From: Pedobacter sp. D749
Lineage (GTDB): Bacteria > Bacteroidota > Bacteroidia > Sphingobacteriales > Sphingobacteriaceae
Assembly: GCF_019317285.1 (NCBI RefSeq)
Contig: NZ_CP079218.1
Coordinates: forward strand, 4,898,001 to 4,962,000
DNA: 64,000 bases
Direction: 5' to 3'
Shown: piece by piece, positions 34,686 through 42,730 of the stretch
Layout of the letters: the number at the start of each line of letters is the position of its first letter
How positions within the stretch are numbered: the first letter of the stretch is position 1
Made by a program: the position numbers and the translations under genes
The notes under the pieces: generated by a model
The model's database searches: none
Told to the model about the DNA's origin: nothing
Seen by the model: the letters and a program-made list of their open reading frames with translations, nothing else

Positions 34686-35246
34686 ATGGCAAAAGCATCA
34701 GAAGTAAAAAGCGGAAATGTGCTTCGTTTTAACGGAGAGTTGGTAAGTGTAGAAGAGTATATCCACCGTACTCCAGGGAATTTAAGGGCTTTTTATCAGG
34801 CCCGTATGCGCAATGTAAAAACCGGCAAAATTGTAGAATACCGTTTCCGGACAGATGAAGAGGTGACCATTTGCCGTGTGGAGACCAACGATTATCAATA
34901 CCTGTATGAAGATGGCGATTACCTGGTAGTAATGGACAACAACACTTACGAGCAGTACAATATCCCAAAACTTCTTTTTGGCAGTTCGATAAAATTTTTA
35001 AAAGAAGGGATGAATGTAACCATTGCTTTTGAAAGCGATGAACCGATTGTTGCCCAGCTTCCTAATAGTGTAGAGCTAGAAATCACCTACTCTGAACCCG
35101 CTGTAAAAGGCGATACCTCAACCAGCGCGCAAAAATATGCCACTGTAGAAACTGGTGCTGAAATTAGGGTCCCTTTGTTTATTAATCAAGGAGATAAGGT
35201 GAAGATTGATACCAAAACAGGTGAATATATGGAGCGGGTAAAATAG
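34686..35246 (+). CDS. Elongation factor P paralogue lacking the tip lysine
   Basis: 186 residues, full-length EF-P with three beta-barrel domains (KOW-like about 3-60, OB about 66-125, C-terminal OB about 130-186, ending TGEYMERVK). It starts like the neighbour (MAKASEVKSGNVLRFNGE). EF-P enters the ribosomal E site and helps polyproline synthesis; the domain I loop tip reaches the P-site tRNA and usually carries a modifiable Lys or Arg. Here the tip reads RTPGNLRAF: Asn32 where the paralogue has Lys32, and Arg34 two positions on. All other conserved segments are kept (DYQYLYEDGDYLVVMDN, EPAVKGDTST). It is not a pseudogene: the frame is intact and has its own promoter. Confidence 0.9.
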   Translation: MAKASEVKSGNVLRFNGELVSVEEYIHRTPGNLRAFYQARMRNVKTGKIVEYRFRTDEEVTICRVETNDYQYLYEDGDYLVVMDNNTYEQYNIPKLLFGSSIKFLKEGMNVTIAFESDEPIVAQLPNSVELEITYSEPAVKGDTSTSAQKYATVETGAEIRVPLFINQGDKVKIDTKTGEYMERVK

Positions 35247-35323
35247 CATAACAAAAGGTTTAAATTTTCTTAAACCCTAAGCCTTCTGCCTTAAACCTTT
35301 ATAGGTTTTTATCAAAATAATTT

Positions 35324-35331
35324 TACCTTTG
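35324..35331 (+). promoter_or_regulatory. -7 box of the second efp gene
   Basis: Perfect TACCTTTG, 47 bases before ATG 35379. The second efp therefore has its own promoter and can be expressed independently of the first. Confidence 0.65.
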
Positions 35332-35378
35332 CCGTCACGAAAAACTAAAATACAAAACCCAATTTGGGATAACACAAT

Positions 35379-35939
35379 ATGGCAAAAGCATCAGAAATTA
35401 AAACAGGCAACATCCTTCGTATAAACAACGAACTGGTTACTGTTGACGAATGGAATCACCGTACACCAGGAAAAGGTGGCGCATTTTATACCGGTAAATT
35501 CCGTAACATTAAATCGGGCAGAATTGTCGAGGCACGTATGAATACCGACGAGGCTGTAGAAATCTGTCGCGTAGAAACCAGTGATTACCAATATTTATAC
35601 GAAGAAGGTGATTATTTGGTAGTAATGGATAACAACAGCTACGAACAGTTTAATGTTGAGAAAGCTTTATTTGGTTCTGCTATTAAATTCTTAAAAGAAG
35701 GCATGAACATCATCGTTTCAATGGAAAGCGAAGAAGCAATTATGGCCCAGTTGCCAAACTTTGCAGAATTCGAAATTACTTATTCGGAGCCTGCTGTTAA
35801 AGGTGATACTTCTACAAATGCACTAAAAGCAGCAACATTAGAAAACGGTGTTGAAGTTAAAGTACCAATGTTTGTAAACCAAGGTGATAAAATTAAAATT
35901 GATACCCGTACCGGCGAATATGTTGAGCGTGTAAAATAA
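35379..35939 (+). CDS. efp: Elongation factor P, canonical
   Basis: 186 residues. The domain I tip is RTPGKGGAF with Lys32 at the position equivalent to E. coli Lys34, so it is the likely main EF-P. Identity to the preceding paralogue is high over the whole length, including MAKASE at the N-terminus and EPAVKGDTST in the third domain, which marks a tandem duplication. No epmA/epmB-type modification genes are in the window. A strong intrinsic terminator follows. Confidence 0.95.
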   Translation: MAKASEIKTGNILRINNELVTVDEWNHRTPGKGGAFYTGKFRNIKSGRIVEARMNTDEAVEICRVETSDYQYLYEEGDYLVVMDNNSYEQFNVEKALFGSAIKFLKEGMNIIVSMESEEAIMAQLPNFAEFEITYSEPAVKGDTSTNALKAATLENGVEVKVPMFVNQGDKIKIDTRTGEYVERVK

Positions 35940-35955
35940 TTTTAAATTCATATTC

Positions 35956-35990
35956 AAAAGCCTCTGAATTTTTATTTTTCAGAGGCTTTT
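35956..35990 (+). terminator. Intrinsic terminator of efp
   Basis: Perfect 13-bp arms (35956-35968 and 35978-35990, containing GCCTCTGAA), 9-base loop, followed by a T-run. 17 bases after the efp stop. Confidence 0.88.
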
Positions 35991-36207
35991 TTGTTCCTCA
36001 AAACCTGTGAGGCTTAAACCCATAATGCTAAATAAACCGCATCTCTTAGATGTACTAAGGTGACCTAGGTGGTCATCTTTTTTTGAAAAAGCAGGGTTCA
36101 TGTGGTTGGGTTACAACAGTCCCGCTCCGTTTGTAGTGCCGGCGTGAAGCCAGCAGCTACCACTGCAATTGGGTTTATTTAACCAAAGCCTTTAGGTCTT
36201 AGGTCAC

Positions 36208-36241
36208 AAAACCTCGCGGATTTTCGAAACCTAAGAGGTTT
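36208..36241. repeat. Decayed copy of the AAACCTCGCAGGTTT palindrome
   Basis: Arms AAACCTCGCGGATTT and AAACCTAAGAGGTTT keep the outer six to seven bases of the family but have lost the inner pairs. It lies just before the folate cyclo-ligase gene. Confidence 0.6.
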
Positions 36242-36262
36242 GAAAAATATTATATTTGTTTT

Positions 36263-36823
36263 ATGTTTAAAGCCGAAACCAGAAAACAAGCGTTAAAAGA
36301 CAGGTTACTGCTAACCGACCCAAAGCATCAGGCGTTAAACGAATCGCTTTTAAAACAGTTTAAAACACTCGATTTTAGCCAAACTAAAACCCTGCACATC
36401 TTTTTATCCACTACAGAAAAAAAAGAGCCGGATACTTTTTTATTGATCGAATGGCTGAACAAAACCCATCCTGAAATTAAAATCATTGTGCCTAAGGCCA
36501 ATTTTGAAACAGCACTGATGACCCACCACGAATACCTGGGCGAAAAAGACCTGAAAAAAAACCTTTACAACATTTTGGAGCCACAAAAAGCGAATCCGCA
36601 CGAAGGAGAAATCGATATGGTCATTATTCCACTGTTAGCCTTTGATAAACAAGGTTACCGTGTTGGTTATGGCAAAGGTTTTTATGATCGCTTTCTCCAG
36701 GATATAAATGCTCAGAAAATAGGTTTATCTTTGCAACCTGCAATTGAGAAAATCGATGATGTAAATGAACACGACATCAAATTAGATTTTTGCATCACAC
36801 CAACAGAAATTATAAAATTTTAA
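36263..36823 (+). CDS. 5-formyltetrahydrofolate cyclo-ligase
   Basis: 186 residues. ATP-dependent conversion of 5-formyl-THF to 5,10-methenyl-THF in the cytoplasm. The phosphate/ATP-binding C-terminal motif is GYRVGYGKGFYDRFL near 132-146, after the strand IIPLLAFDKQG. The N-terminal basic segment is TRKQALKDRL. Size matches the family. A very short acidic frame follows ten bases after its stop and may be co-transcribed. Confidence 0.9.
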   Translation: MFKAETRKQALKDRLLLTDPKHQALNESLLKQFKTLDFSQTKTLHIFLSTTEKKEPDTFLLIEWLNKTHPEIKIIVPKANFETALMTHHEYLGEKDLKKNLYNILEPQKANPHEGEIDMVIIPLLAFDKQGYRVGYGKGFYDRFLQDINAQKIGLSLQPAIEKIDDVNEHDIKLDFCITPTEIIKF

Positions 36824-36833
36824 GCTTACCGGC

Positions 36834-36992
36834 ATGCCACAGGAAATCGTTATCAAAACCGAAAAACAGTACGAAGACAACATGATTGCGGTATTCGAAT
36901 TACAAGAAAAAGAAGAATTAACCGCTGAAGACCTGAAACAGATTGAATTGATGTTAAAGGCTGGTGAGAAATACGAAGCGGAGCATTTGTAA
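36834..36992 (+). CDS. Small acidic protein of unknown function, 52 residues
   Basis: ATG-started frame of 52 codons, ten bases after the cyclo-ligase stop on the same strand. It begins MPQEIVIKTEKQYED and is rich in Glu and Lys, with a predicted helix around EELTAEDLKQIELMLKAGEK. No family recognised. The codon use looks like that of neighbouring genes, and the tight spacing argues for a real gene. Could still be a chance frame. Confidence 0.45.
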   Translation: MPQEIVIKTEKQYEDNMIAVFELQEKEELTAEDLKQIELMLKAGEKYEAEHL

Positions 36993-37010
36993 AGGGCCTA
37001 CTCTCAAATC

Positions 37011-37090
37011 GTCACCCTGAATTTATTTCAGGGTCTATTTATAAGGCATTTACCGCAAGAAAGATCCTGAAACAAGTTCAGGATGACGAC
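37011..37090. repeat. Dispersed inverted repeat, GTCAYNCTGA family, copy B
   Basis: Starts GTCACCCTGAATTTATTTCA and ends with GATCCTGAAACAAGTTCAGG, then ATGACGAC. The 3' 27 bases are identical to copy D (45485-45511). Confidence 0.8.
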
Positions 37091-37133
37091 TCGCGCAAAA
37101 TACTCCGTGTTTTTTCGTATCAGGTGCCTAAAC

Positions 37134-38105
37134 CTAAGAGATATGTGCTTTCACAAAATCACTCACTAAATAAGCGATTAACTTAGATGTGAGCTTACTC
37201 ACCCTCCCATCAAGCATACGCGTAGCGCCTTCGCATATATGCAGGTAAGAAAATTTCTTAGCATGGGTTAAAATCAGTTTTCGAATATCGTTAACGGCAA
37301 ATCCAGAGGGTGTTTCAGCACTCGAAAGCACATTCTGGATACAATCTAAGTCAATTTCTAAACCCGTGGCAGGTCCTAATTCATCAAAAAAACCATTGAC
37401 ATCGGCACCCATTAAAATATCATCAAAAAATATAGCTTTTAATTTTGGATTGTTATCAATCTGGCTTAAAATAGTTTCATTGTTATAATTCTGATGCAAG
37501 CCATACATAAAATAATTATTCAGGTAATTTTCTTTCAAAGCGTAAGAAAATCCATTTCCACTGTGTCTGCCTTCTAACTCCCTTAAATCGGCATGCGCAT
37601 CTACATTTAATACGTCAATTGGGCCCCTAAAGGCTAAAGAAGTTCCTTTAATCATGCCATAAGCGTTGTTATGACCACCACCAATTACAATAGGGATTTT
37701 GCCTGCAGCTACAATTTTTTCGATGACCGGATAAACCAGTTCATCGATTTCAGCTACTTTATTTCTTAAAGCTTCAATAGAAGAATCTTCTGGTTCAGTA
37801 ATTTCAAAATGTCCCAAAACCAAAATTTCTTCACCAATTAAAAAGCGGTTACTCTGGACATTCAAAAAAGCTGTTAAACTTGCGCGCCATGCCGATGCTG
37901 CTCCCGCAATACCTGCATTAGCCCTTACCCCTATATCTTCAGGGATTCCTAGCAATACAAATTTTGAATTGTTCGCTTCTAACCCTTCTATAGAGATTGC
38001 TTCATGTTGATAGGTATTAACCCTTTCGCCAAGCTTGGTTTCCCCATCACGATGGATAATCAAATGCTCAATGTCGCTTTGCGAATATATTTTAAGGTTA
38101 TCCAT
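37134..38105 (-). CDS. hutG: Formimidoylglutamase (arginase fold)
   Basis: 323 residues from MDNLKIYSQ; an alternative ATG at 38117 would add four residues. Arginase/ureohydrolase family with manganese sites GGGHNNAYG near 145-153 and NVDAHADLR near 170-178, and a final cluster in EIDLDCIQ near 248. In context with hutI it would split N-formimino-L-glutamate to glutamate and formamide, the last step of one histidine-degradation route. It overlaps the hutI 3' end by 8 bases. hutU and hutH are not in the window. Confidence 0.88.
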   Translation of the reverse strand: MDNLKIYSQSDIEHLIIHRDGETKLGERVNTYQHEAISIEGLEANNSKFVLLGIPEDIGVRANAGIAGAASAWRASLTAFLNVQSNRFLIGEEILVLGHFEITEPEDSSIEALRNKVAEIDELVYPVIEKIVAAGKIPIVIGGGHNNAYGMIKGTSLAFRGPIDVLNVDAHADLRELEGRHSGNGFSYALKENYLNNYFMYGLHQNYNNETILSQIDNNPKLKAIFFDDILMGADVNGFFDELGPATGLEIDLDCIQNVLSSAETPSGFAVNDIRKLILTHAKKFSYLHICEGATRMLDGRVSKLTSKLIAYLVSDFVKAHIS

Positions 38106-39336
38106 GATAAATCTCACCGTTTAAAATCACCGTATCAACCTGGCTTTCACCAAAACTGTACGGCAAATAGGCTATTGAGGGCATTGGTTTTGTGATAAAT
38201 AAATTTGCTTTTTTTCCAATGGCAATGCTTCCATAACTTTCGCTGATCTCCATTGCTGCCGCACCGTTTAGAGTAGCTGCATTGATGGCCTGTTCCGGAA
38301 ACATTTTCATTTTAATACAGCCCAGCGACACCACAAAATTCATATTTCCTGAAGGTGTTGATCCCGGATTGTAATCGGTAGCCAAAGCAATAGGCAAATC
38401 GGCTTTAATAAAGCTTTTAGCATCTGCAAATGGAATACCTAAGTAAAACGAACAAGAAGGTAGTAATGTTACAACGGTATCGGCATTTCTTAACGTTTCG
38501 ATGGTTTCCTCGTTACTTTCTTCCAAATGATCGACTGAAATTGCATTATTGTTAACCGCCACCTCAATAGCGCCCGAAACAGAAAGCTGATTGGCATGTA
38601 TTTTAGGTTTTAAACCATATTTTGCTCCTGCTTTAAGTATCTGATCGGTTTCTTCTACAGAGAAAAAACCTTTTTCGCAGAAAACATCAATATAGTCGGC
38701 CAGGTTTTCTTCTGCTATACGAGGTAACATTTCATTAATAATCAAGTTGATATAACCTTGATGATCATTTTTAAATTCAGCCGGAAAGGCATGTGCAGCC
38801 AGAAAAGTTGCCTTGATAGGGGTTGGAAACTGATCTTTTAACCTGCGGATTACCCTAAGCATTTTGATTTCACTTTCAGTGGTTAAGCCATAACCGCTTT
38901 TTATCTCAACCGCACCTGTTCCTTGTAGAATCATCTGTTTTAACCTAATCGCAGCACTTTCAAACAATTCGTCTTCTGTTGCTTTTTGAAGCTTATTGGC
39001 CGAATTTAAAATCCCACCACCTGCCGCCGCAATTTCTTCATAACTTTTGCCCTGTATTTTCATGGCAAACTCTTCTTCCCGTGAGGCCGCAAAAACAATA
39101 TGGGTATGGCTGTCGCACCAGGATGGGAAAATGTATCTGCCTTCGGCGCTGTGAGATGGAAGATGTGCAATGGAAGATGGAAAACTATCCATTTTTCCAA
39201 AATCTTTGATCAGGCCATCTTCTATCAAAAGCCAGGCATTTTCGAGAACAGGTAAATAATCAAGCTCGCTGCCACGAAGCACTAATTTATTTTTAGGGTG
39301 AATACCTGTAAGGCCTTTTATATTGGTGATTAGCAT
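38098..39336 (-). CDS. hutI: Imidazolonepropionase
   Basis: 412 residues, amidohydrolase-superfamily TIM barrel. Metal ligands are in WCDSHTHIVFAASREEEF near 75-92, AAHAFPAEFKN near 185-195, and KIHANQLSVSGA near 245-256; the late Asp is in ATDYNPGSTPSGNM near 322. It opens the ring of 4-imidazolone-5-propionate to N-formimino-glutamate, the third step of histidine breakdown. First of a two-gene operon with hutG. Confidence 0.93.
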   Translation of the reverse strand: MLITNIKGLTGIHPKNKLVLRGSELDYLPVLENAWLLIEDGLIKDFGKMDSFPSSIAHLPSHSAEGRYIFPSWCDSHTHIVFAASREEEFAMKIQGKSYEEIAAAGGGILNSANKLQKATEDELFESAAIRLKQMILQGTGAVEIKSGYGLTTESEIKMLRVIRRLKDQFPTPIKATFLAAHAFPAEFKNDHQGYINLIINEMLPRIAEENLADYIDVFCEKGFFSVEETDQILKAGAKYGLKPKIHANQLSVSGAIEVAVNNNAISVDHLEESNEETIETLRNADTVVTLLPSCSFYLGIPFADAKSFIKADLPIALATDYNPGSTPSGNMNFVVSLGCIKMKMFPEQAINAATLNGAAAMEISESYGSIAIGKKANLFITKPMPSIAYLPYSFGESQVDTVILNGEIYHG

Positions 39337-39419
39337 TTTGTTCGTTTATTGAGTAAAAGTATCGGGTAATAAATATCCGGATCTGATTTTGTAAACCCTG
39401 ATCCATTTTACATCTTACA

Positions 39420-40187
39420 TTATTCCATTTCCAATAGAACCGGACAATGATCAGAATGTATGGCGTCGGGTAAAATCCTTACATTTTTCAAACGGTTTTC
39501 CATTGGTCTTGTTGCCAGGTGGTAATCGATACGCCAGCCCAGGTTCTTCCCTCGTGATCCGGCACGGTAACTCCACCAGGTGTAATGATGCGGGTCTTTA
39601 TTGAAATGACGAAAAGTATCGATGAAGCCGTTATCCAAAAATAATTGCATCCATTCTCTTTCCTCTGGCAAAAATCCTGAAGAATTGGCATTCGATTTTG
39701 GATTATGGATGTCAATAGCGGTGTGGCAGATGTTATAATCGCCACTTACTATCAAATTTGGGATCGCTTTACGCAAGTCTCCGATGTACCCGTCAAAAAA
39801 CCGCATAAATTCGTACTTTTTCACCTGCCTTTCATCGCCGCTAGATCCGGATGGCATATATAAGCTCATTAAGGAGAAATCATCAAAATCAGCTCTTAAA
39901 ATCCGTCCTTCTTTGTCGATCCATTCTTCACCGCAGCCAAATTCCACATGTTTAGGTTTAATTTTAGATAAAATGGCTACACCGCTATATCCTTTTTTCT
40001 CTGCCGGGAACCAATAATGGTGATAGCCCAGCTGCTCAATCAGTCCAATAATTTCAGGGATTTGCGAAGGCAGCGCCTTTACTTCCTGCAAACAGACCAT
40101 ATCAGCGTTTGTAGCTTGTAACCAGCCAAAAAAGTTTTTGGTACTTGCTGCCCTAATTCCGTTTACGTTATAGGAAATAATTTTCAT
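39420..40187 (-). CDS. xth: Exodeoxyribonuclease III
   Basis: 255 residues, complete endonuclease/exonuclease/phosphatase fold. Motifs: ISYNVNGIRA at the N-terminus, CLQEVKA (Glu ligand) near 34, SGDYNICH (Asp-x-Asn) near 146-153, and SDHCPV near the C-terminus (catalytic Asp-His). It cuts DNA 5' of abasic sites and degrades 3' ends in base excision repair. Separate from hutI by 83 bases. Confidence 0.93.
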   Translation of the reverse strand: MKIISYNVNGIRAASTKNFFGWLQATNADMVCLQEVKALPSQIPEIIGLIEQLGYHHYWFPAEKKGYSGVAILSKIKPKHVEFGCGEEWIDKEGRILRADFDDFSLMSLYMPSGSSGDERQVKKYEFMRFFDGYIGDLRKAIPNLIVSGDYNICHTAIDIHNPKSNANSSGFLPEEREWMQLFLDNGFIDTFRHFNKDPHHYTWWSYRAGSRGKNLGWRIDYHLATRPMENRLKNVRILPDAIHSDHCPVLLEME

Positions 40188-40210
40188 CAGTTAAATTCAG
40201 TTTTCAATGG

Positions 40211-40271
40211 TGATGAAGCAATCATGATTTTTTATCACTGAGTGATAGTAAATCATGATAGTTTCATTCAG
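40211..40271. repeat. Palindrome of the GAAGCRATCATGRTTT family, copy 1
   Basis: Perfect arms ATCATGATTT (40221-40230) and AAATCATGAT (40250-40259) enclose an inner stem TATCAC-TGA-GTGATA (40233-40247); the flanks add imperfect pairing (GATGAAGC with AGTTTCATTC). Copy 2 is at about 43553-43603. It lies between xth and the toxin-antitoxin pair and could also act as their operator. Confidence 0.6.
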
Positions 40272-40346
40272 TAAATTTCAATTGTTGTGGGCGGTAAATT
40301 TAGAAATTAATTGAATAAATGCTTAGTAATTAAGATTTGCTTTCAT

Positions 40347-40354
40347 TAAATTTG
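40347..40354 (+). promoter_or_regulatory. -7 box of the toxin-antitoxin operon
   Basis: Perfect TAAATTTG only three bases before the antitoxin ATG at 40358, predicting a leaderless mRNA. No strong -33 seen. Confidence 0.5.
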
Positions 40355-40357
40355 TTT

Positions 40358-40588
40358 ATGAGCATCGAGGAGTTAAAAATAGAGATTGCAAAAAAAGTGT
40401 TCGAAACGGATGATGAAAATCTTTTATCAGAGTTGGACATGCTTTTAAACTACAATGAAAAGGTTGTGCTGGAAGAATTACCAAAGCACGTTCAAGAGGG
40501 AATTAAAAGAGGGCTACAACAAGCTAAAGAGGGCAAGCTAATTCCGTATGATGAAGTTAAAAGAAGACTTTCTGAAAAATGGCATTAA
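40358..40588 (+). CDS. Antitoxin of a ParE-type module
   Basis: 76 residues, helical, from MSIEELKIEIAKKVFETDD. No DNA-binding ribbon-helix-helix is evident at the N-terminus. The C-terminal part (EGKLIPYDEVKRRLSEKW) resembles the toxin-binding tail of small addiction antitoxins in Bacteroidota. A longer frame from 40337 would contain the promoter box, so 40358 is chosen. It overlaps the toxin gene by ten bases. Confidence 0.75.
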   Translation: MSIEELKIEIAKKVFETDDENLLSELDMLLNYNEKVVLEELPKHVQEGIKRGLQQAKEGKLIPYDEVKRRLSEKWH

Positions 40589-40869
40589 CCGTTTCTTTTT
40601 CAGAAGAAGCATACGAAACACTGCTGGGAATTGGGATTTTCATTGAAGAAACCTGGGGATATTACCACGCTGAAAAATTTATCCAAACCGTTTATAAAAA
40701 AATTGATTTAATTGCCATCTTGCCCTTTATCTATGAGCCTATTGCACTAAATAGCCAGGTAAGAAAAGGCGTAATTTCTAAATATACTTCTTTCTACTAT
40801 CACATTAACCAAGAAGAAATAAGAATTTTATTCTTTTTTGACAACAGACAAGACCCCTTGATTACATAA
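40579..40869 (+). CDS. RelE/ParE-family toxin
   Basis: 96 residues of the RelE/ParE fold. It shows the N-terminal strand LTVSFSEEAYETL, a helical hairpin, and the C-terminal strands VISKYTSFYYHINQEEIRILFFFDNRQDP. That ending (IxILxxxDxRQDP) is typical of the type II ParE/RelE toxins of Bacteroidota. ParE members act on gyrase and RelE members on ribosome-bound mRNA; which applies is not clear. A ten-base overlap with the antitoxin supports a functional pair. Confidence 0.82.
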   Translation: MALTVSFSEEAYETLLGIGIFIEETWGYYHAEKFIQTVYKKIDLIAILPFIYEPIALNSQVRKGVISKYTSFYYHINQEEIRILFFFDNRQDPLIT

Positions 40870-40880
40870 CCATCTTATCT

Positions 40881-41582
40881 TCAGGGGATCTGCAATAGTT
40901 GTTTCTCCATTTTTTTTGCAGCTCTTCTTTTTAAAATGGTAACTTCCATTTTAACATCCTGTTTTGGGCGGTTGTTTTTATCGGTTTCAAGAGCGGCAAT
41001 TTTATCTACCATATCCAAACCAACCACAATTTCGCCATAAACAGTATAATTGCGGTCTAAATGCGGGGTGCCTCCTATTGTTTTATAAACCTCACGCTGC
41101 CATTCAGGAATTTTAAATTTTAACCGTTTCTCTTCTATACTGTTTAACTGCTGATCAGTAAAAACCTTGCCCTGAACCAGGTAAAACTGACTACCACTTG
41201 ATGCTTTGGCCGGATTAACATCATCACCTTCCCTGGCAGCAGCCAGAACGCCTTTTTTGTGAAACAAGCTATCATTAAATTCAGCTGGGATGGTGTACTT
41301 CGGCCCTCCTTCCCCCAATAAAGAATCAGGTTTGGCATTTTTAGAATCCGGATCACCACCCTGGATCATAAAATCTTTAATCACCCGGTGAAATAAAACA
41401 CCGTTGTAGTAGCCTTTTTTTACCAATTTTAAAAAATTATCACGGTGTAAAGGCGTTTGGTTATATAGCTTAATAATGCATTCTCCAAATTCTGTTCTAA
41501 TGCGGACATATTGATTTTTAGGCTTCGCAGCAAAGGCAGTAATGACTGAAAAAGCGCAAAGGAATAATAATATTTTCTTCAT
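40881..41582 (-). CDS. Secreted cyclophilin-type peptidyl-prolyl isomerase
   Basis: 233 residues with a signal peptide (cleavage near AFAAK). The cyclophilin domain spans about 24-220: VLFHRVIKDFMIQGGDPDSK near 60-79 (catalytic Arg, Phe, Gln), GSQFYLVQ near 130, and a large insertion of about 30 residues (DQQLNSIEEKRLKFKIPE) before HLDRNYTVYGEIV. Acts in folding of envelope proteins. Convergent with the toxin gene (12-base gap). Confidence 0.9.
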   Translation of the reverse strand: MKKILLFLCAFSVITAFAAKPKNQYVRIRTEFGECIIKLYNQTPLHRDNFLKLVKKGYYNGVLFHRVIKDFMIQGGDPDSKNAKPDSLLGEGGPKYTIPAEFNDSLFHKKGVLAAAREGDDVNPAKASSGSQFYLVQGKVFTDQQLNSIEEKRLKFKIPEWQREVYKTIGGTPHLDRNYTVYGEIVVGLDMVDKIAALETDKNNRPKQDVKMEVTILKRRAAKKMEKQLLQIP

Positions 41583-41663
41583 TTAACTAGTGTTTGAGGC
41601 TAAATTAAGCTAAAAAATGAAATTCAGTAAAGAAATCGCAGCTTTATTCGATAATTTTTGCTT

Positions 41664-41679
41664 TACCTTTGTATCAATG
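41664..41679 (+). promoter_or_regulatory. -7 box overlapping a falsely long frame; leaderless start
   Basis: Perfect TACCTTTG (41664-41671), five bases before the ATG at 41677. The upstream part of the open frame (41617-41676) therefore contains the promoter and is not coding. Confidence 0.65.
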
Positions 41680-42078
41680 AAGTTAAAACAAAAAATAGCA
41701 CTTTCTTTGGCTGTATTCTATGCAGTTAGTGTTATGGGTTTGGCTTTAAGCCTCCATTTCTGTGGTGGCAAACTGGAAAACGTTAAACTTTTTAGCAATG
41801 AGGCTTCGTGCAAATTCTGCAAGGATATTCCTGCTGAGAAGAAAGATGACGGTTGTTGCAAAAACACCCAGGTAACAGTTAAGGTAAAAGATAGTCATCA
41901 TACAGAGGCCGAGTTACAAATGCCTAAACTGTTTTCTATTCAGCTTTTCCTCCATCCTCCGGTTTTAGCATTTCTGAGCAGCATCAGTCCGAAGTTTTTT
42001 AGTAAAATTTCGAACAAAGCACCGCCATTATCCTCGCGGATTGCTTTGCATATTTTCAATTGCATTTTTAGGAATTAG
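41677..42078 (+). CDS. HYC_CC_PP-like small membrane protein
   Basis: 133 residues from MKLKQKIALSL. A hydrophobic N-terminal segment is followed by HFCGG (near residue 27), a paired cysteine segment with CKFC and DGCCKN (near 45-60), and a hydrophobic stretch with FLHPPVL near 92. That order (H-x-C, CC, PP) matches the Bacteroidota HYC_CC_PP family, suspected to bind metal. It heads the metal cluster and is followed by repeat copy C and then the HMA protein, so it may be a separate transcript. Confidence 0.75.
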   Translation: MKLKQKIALSLAVFYAVSVMGLALSLHFCGGKLENVKLFSNEASCKFCKDIPAEKKDDGCCKNTQVTVKVKDSHHTEAELQMPKLFSIQLFLHPPVLAFLSSISPKFFSKISNKAPPLSSRIALHIFNCIFRN

Positions 42079-42095
42079 GATTTTTCTACTTTTCC

Positions 42096-42161
42096 GTCAT
42101 CCTGAACTTGTTTCAGGATCTGTTTTGCTATAAGACCCTGAAAGGAATCCAGGGAGACGAC
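42096..42161. repeat. Dispersed inverted repeat, GTCAYNCTGA family, copy C
   Basis: Starts GTCATCCTGAACTTGTTTCA, which is the reverse complement of the right end of copies B and D, so this copy lies in opposite orientation. Ends CAGGGAGACGAC. Confidence 0.75.
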
Positions 42162-42192
42162 AGTTTAAAAATTATTCTAATTCTAAAAAATC

Positions 42193-42729
42193 ATGAAATC
42201 AATAAAAATATTCAGCATCATTATGCTATTTTTCGCCGTTAATGTTTCGGCACAACAAATATCTACAGCCGATTTACAGGTAACTGGTTTAACCTGTTCT
42301 ATGTGCTCAAATGCAACACAAAAATCTTTAGAAACCCTCGGTTTTATCAGTAGCGTTAAACCTGATTTAAATAAAAATATATTCGTTTTAACTTTTAAAA
42401 AAGACGCCAATGTTAATCTTGATCTGGTCCGCAAAAAAGTTCAGGATGCAGGTTTTTCAGTAGGCGGCTTAACGGCTAACTTCAATTTTAATGATGTTAA
42501 GGTAGACGATAAAGGTCAGGCTGTTGTTAACGGCAATGTGTACCGTTTTGTAAATGTAAAAGGTAAAACGCTTAGTGGTACCGTTAAGGCCAGCGTAGTG
42601 GATAAAGATTTTATTTCGGGCTCAGCATTTAAAAAACAGGCCGCAACTGCTAATTCTGATGCTTATGCAAGCGGAACCGGTGTTGTAAATGGTAAAAAAA
42701 CCCGTATTTACCATTTAATTCTTTCTTAA
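42193..42729 (+). CDS. Secreted heavy-metal-associated (HMA) protein
   Basis: 178 residues. A signal peptide (to about VSAQQ) is followed by a ferredoxin-like HMA domain (about 25-92) with the metal motif GLTCSMCSNAT (CxxC). The C-terminal part (about 95-178) is beta-rich with no known motif. Periplasmic HMA proteins typically carry Cu(I). One base separates the stop from the next ATG, so it is co-expressed with the barrel-like protein. Confidence 0.85.
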   Translation: MKSIKIFSIIMLFFAVNVSAQQISTADLQVTGLTCSMCSNATQKSLETLGFISSVKPDLNKNIFVLTFKKDANVNLDLVRKKVQDAGFSVGGLTANFNFNDVKVDDKGQAVVNGNVYRFVNVKGKTLSGTVKASVVDKDFISGSAFKKQAATANSDAYASGTGVVNGKKTRIYHLILS

Positions 42730-42730
42730 G

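Larger units (their letters stand above)
35940..36262. other. 323-base gap: efp terminator and repeat debris
   Basis: Apart from the efp terminator it holds a degenerate half of the AAACCTCGCAGG family (about 36000-36016), GC-richer words (about 36120-36160) resembling dispersed intergenic repeats, and a decayed palindrome at 36208-36241. No gene seen. Confidence 0.5.

Noticed and set aside
34686..35246. First efp gene as a pseudogene
   Set aside because: The frame is full length, keeps all other conserved segments and has a good -7 box, so the tip change is more likely functional divergence.
36000..36262. Possible tRNA or riboswitch before the folate gene
   Set aside because: No cloverleaf and no conserved T-loop word. 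The structure is better explained by decayed palindromic repeats.
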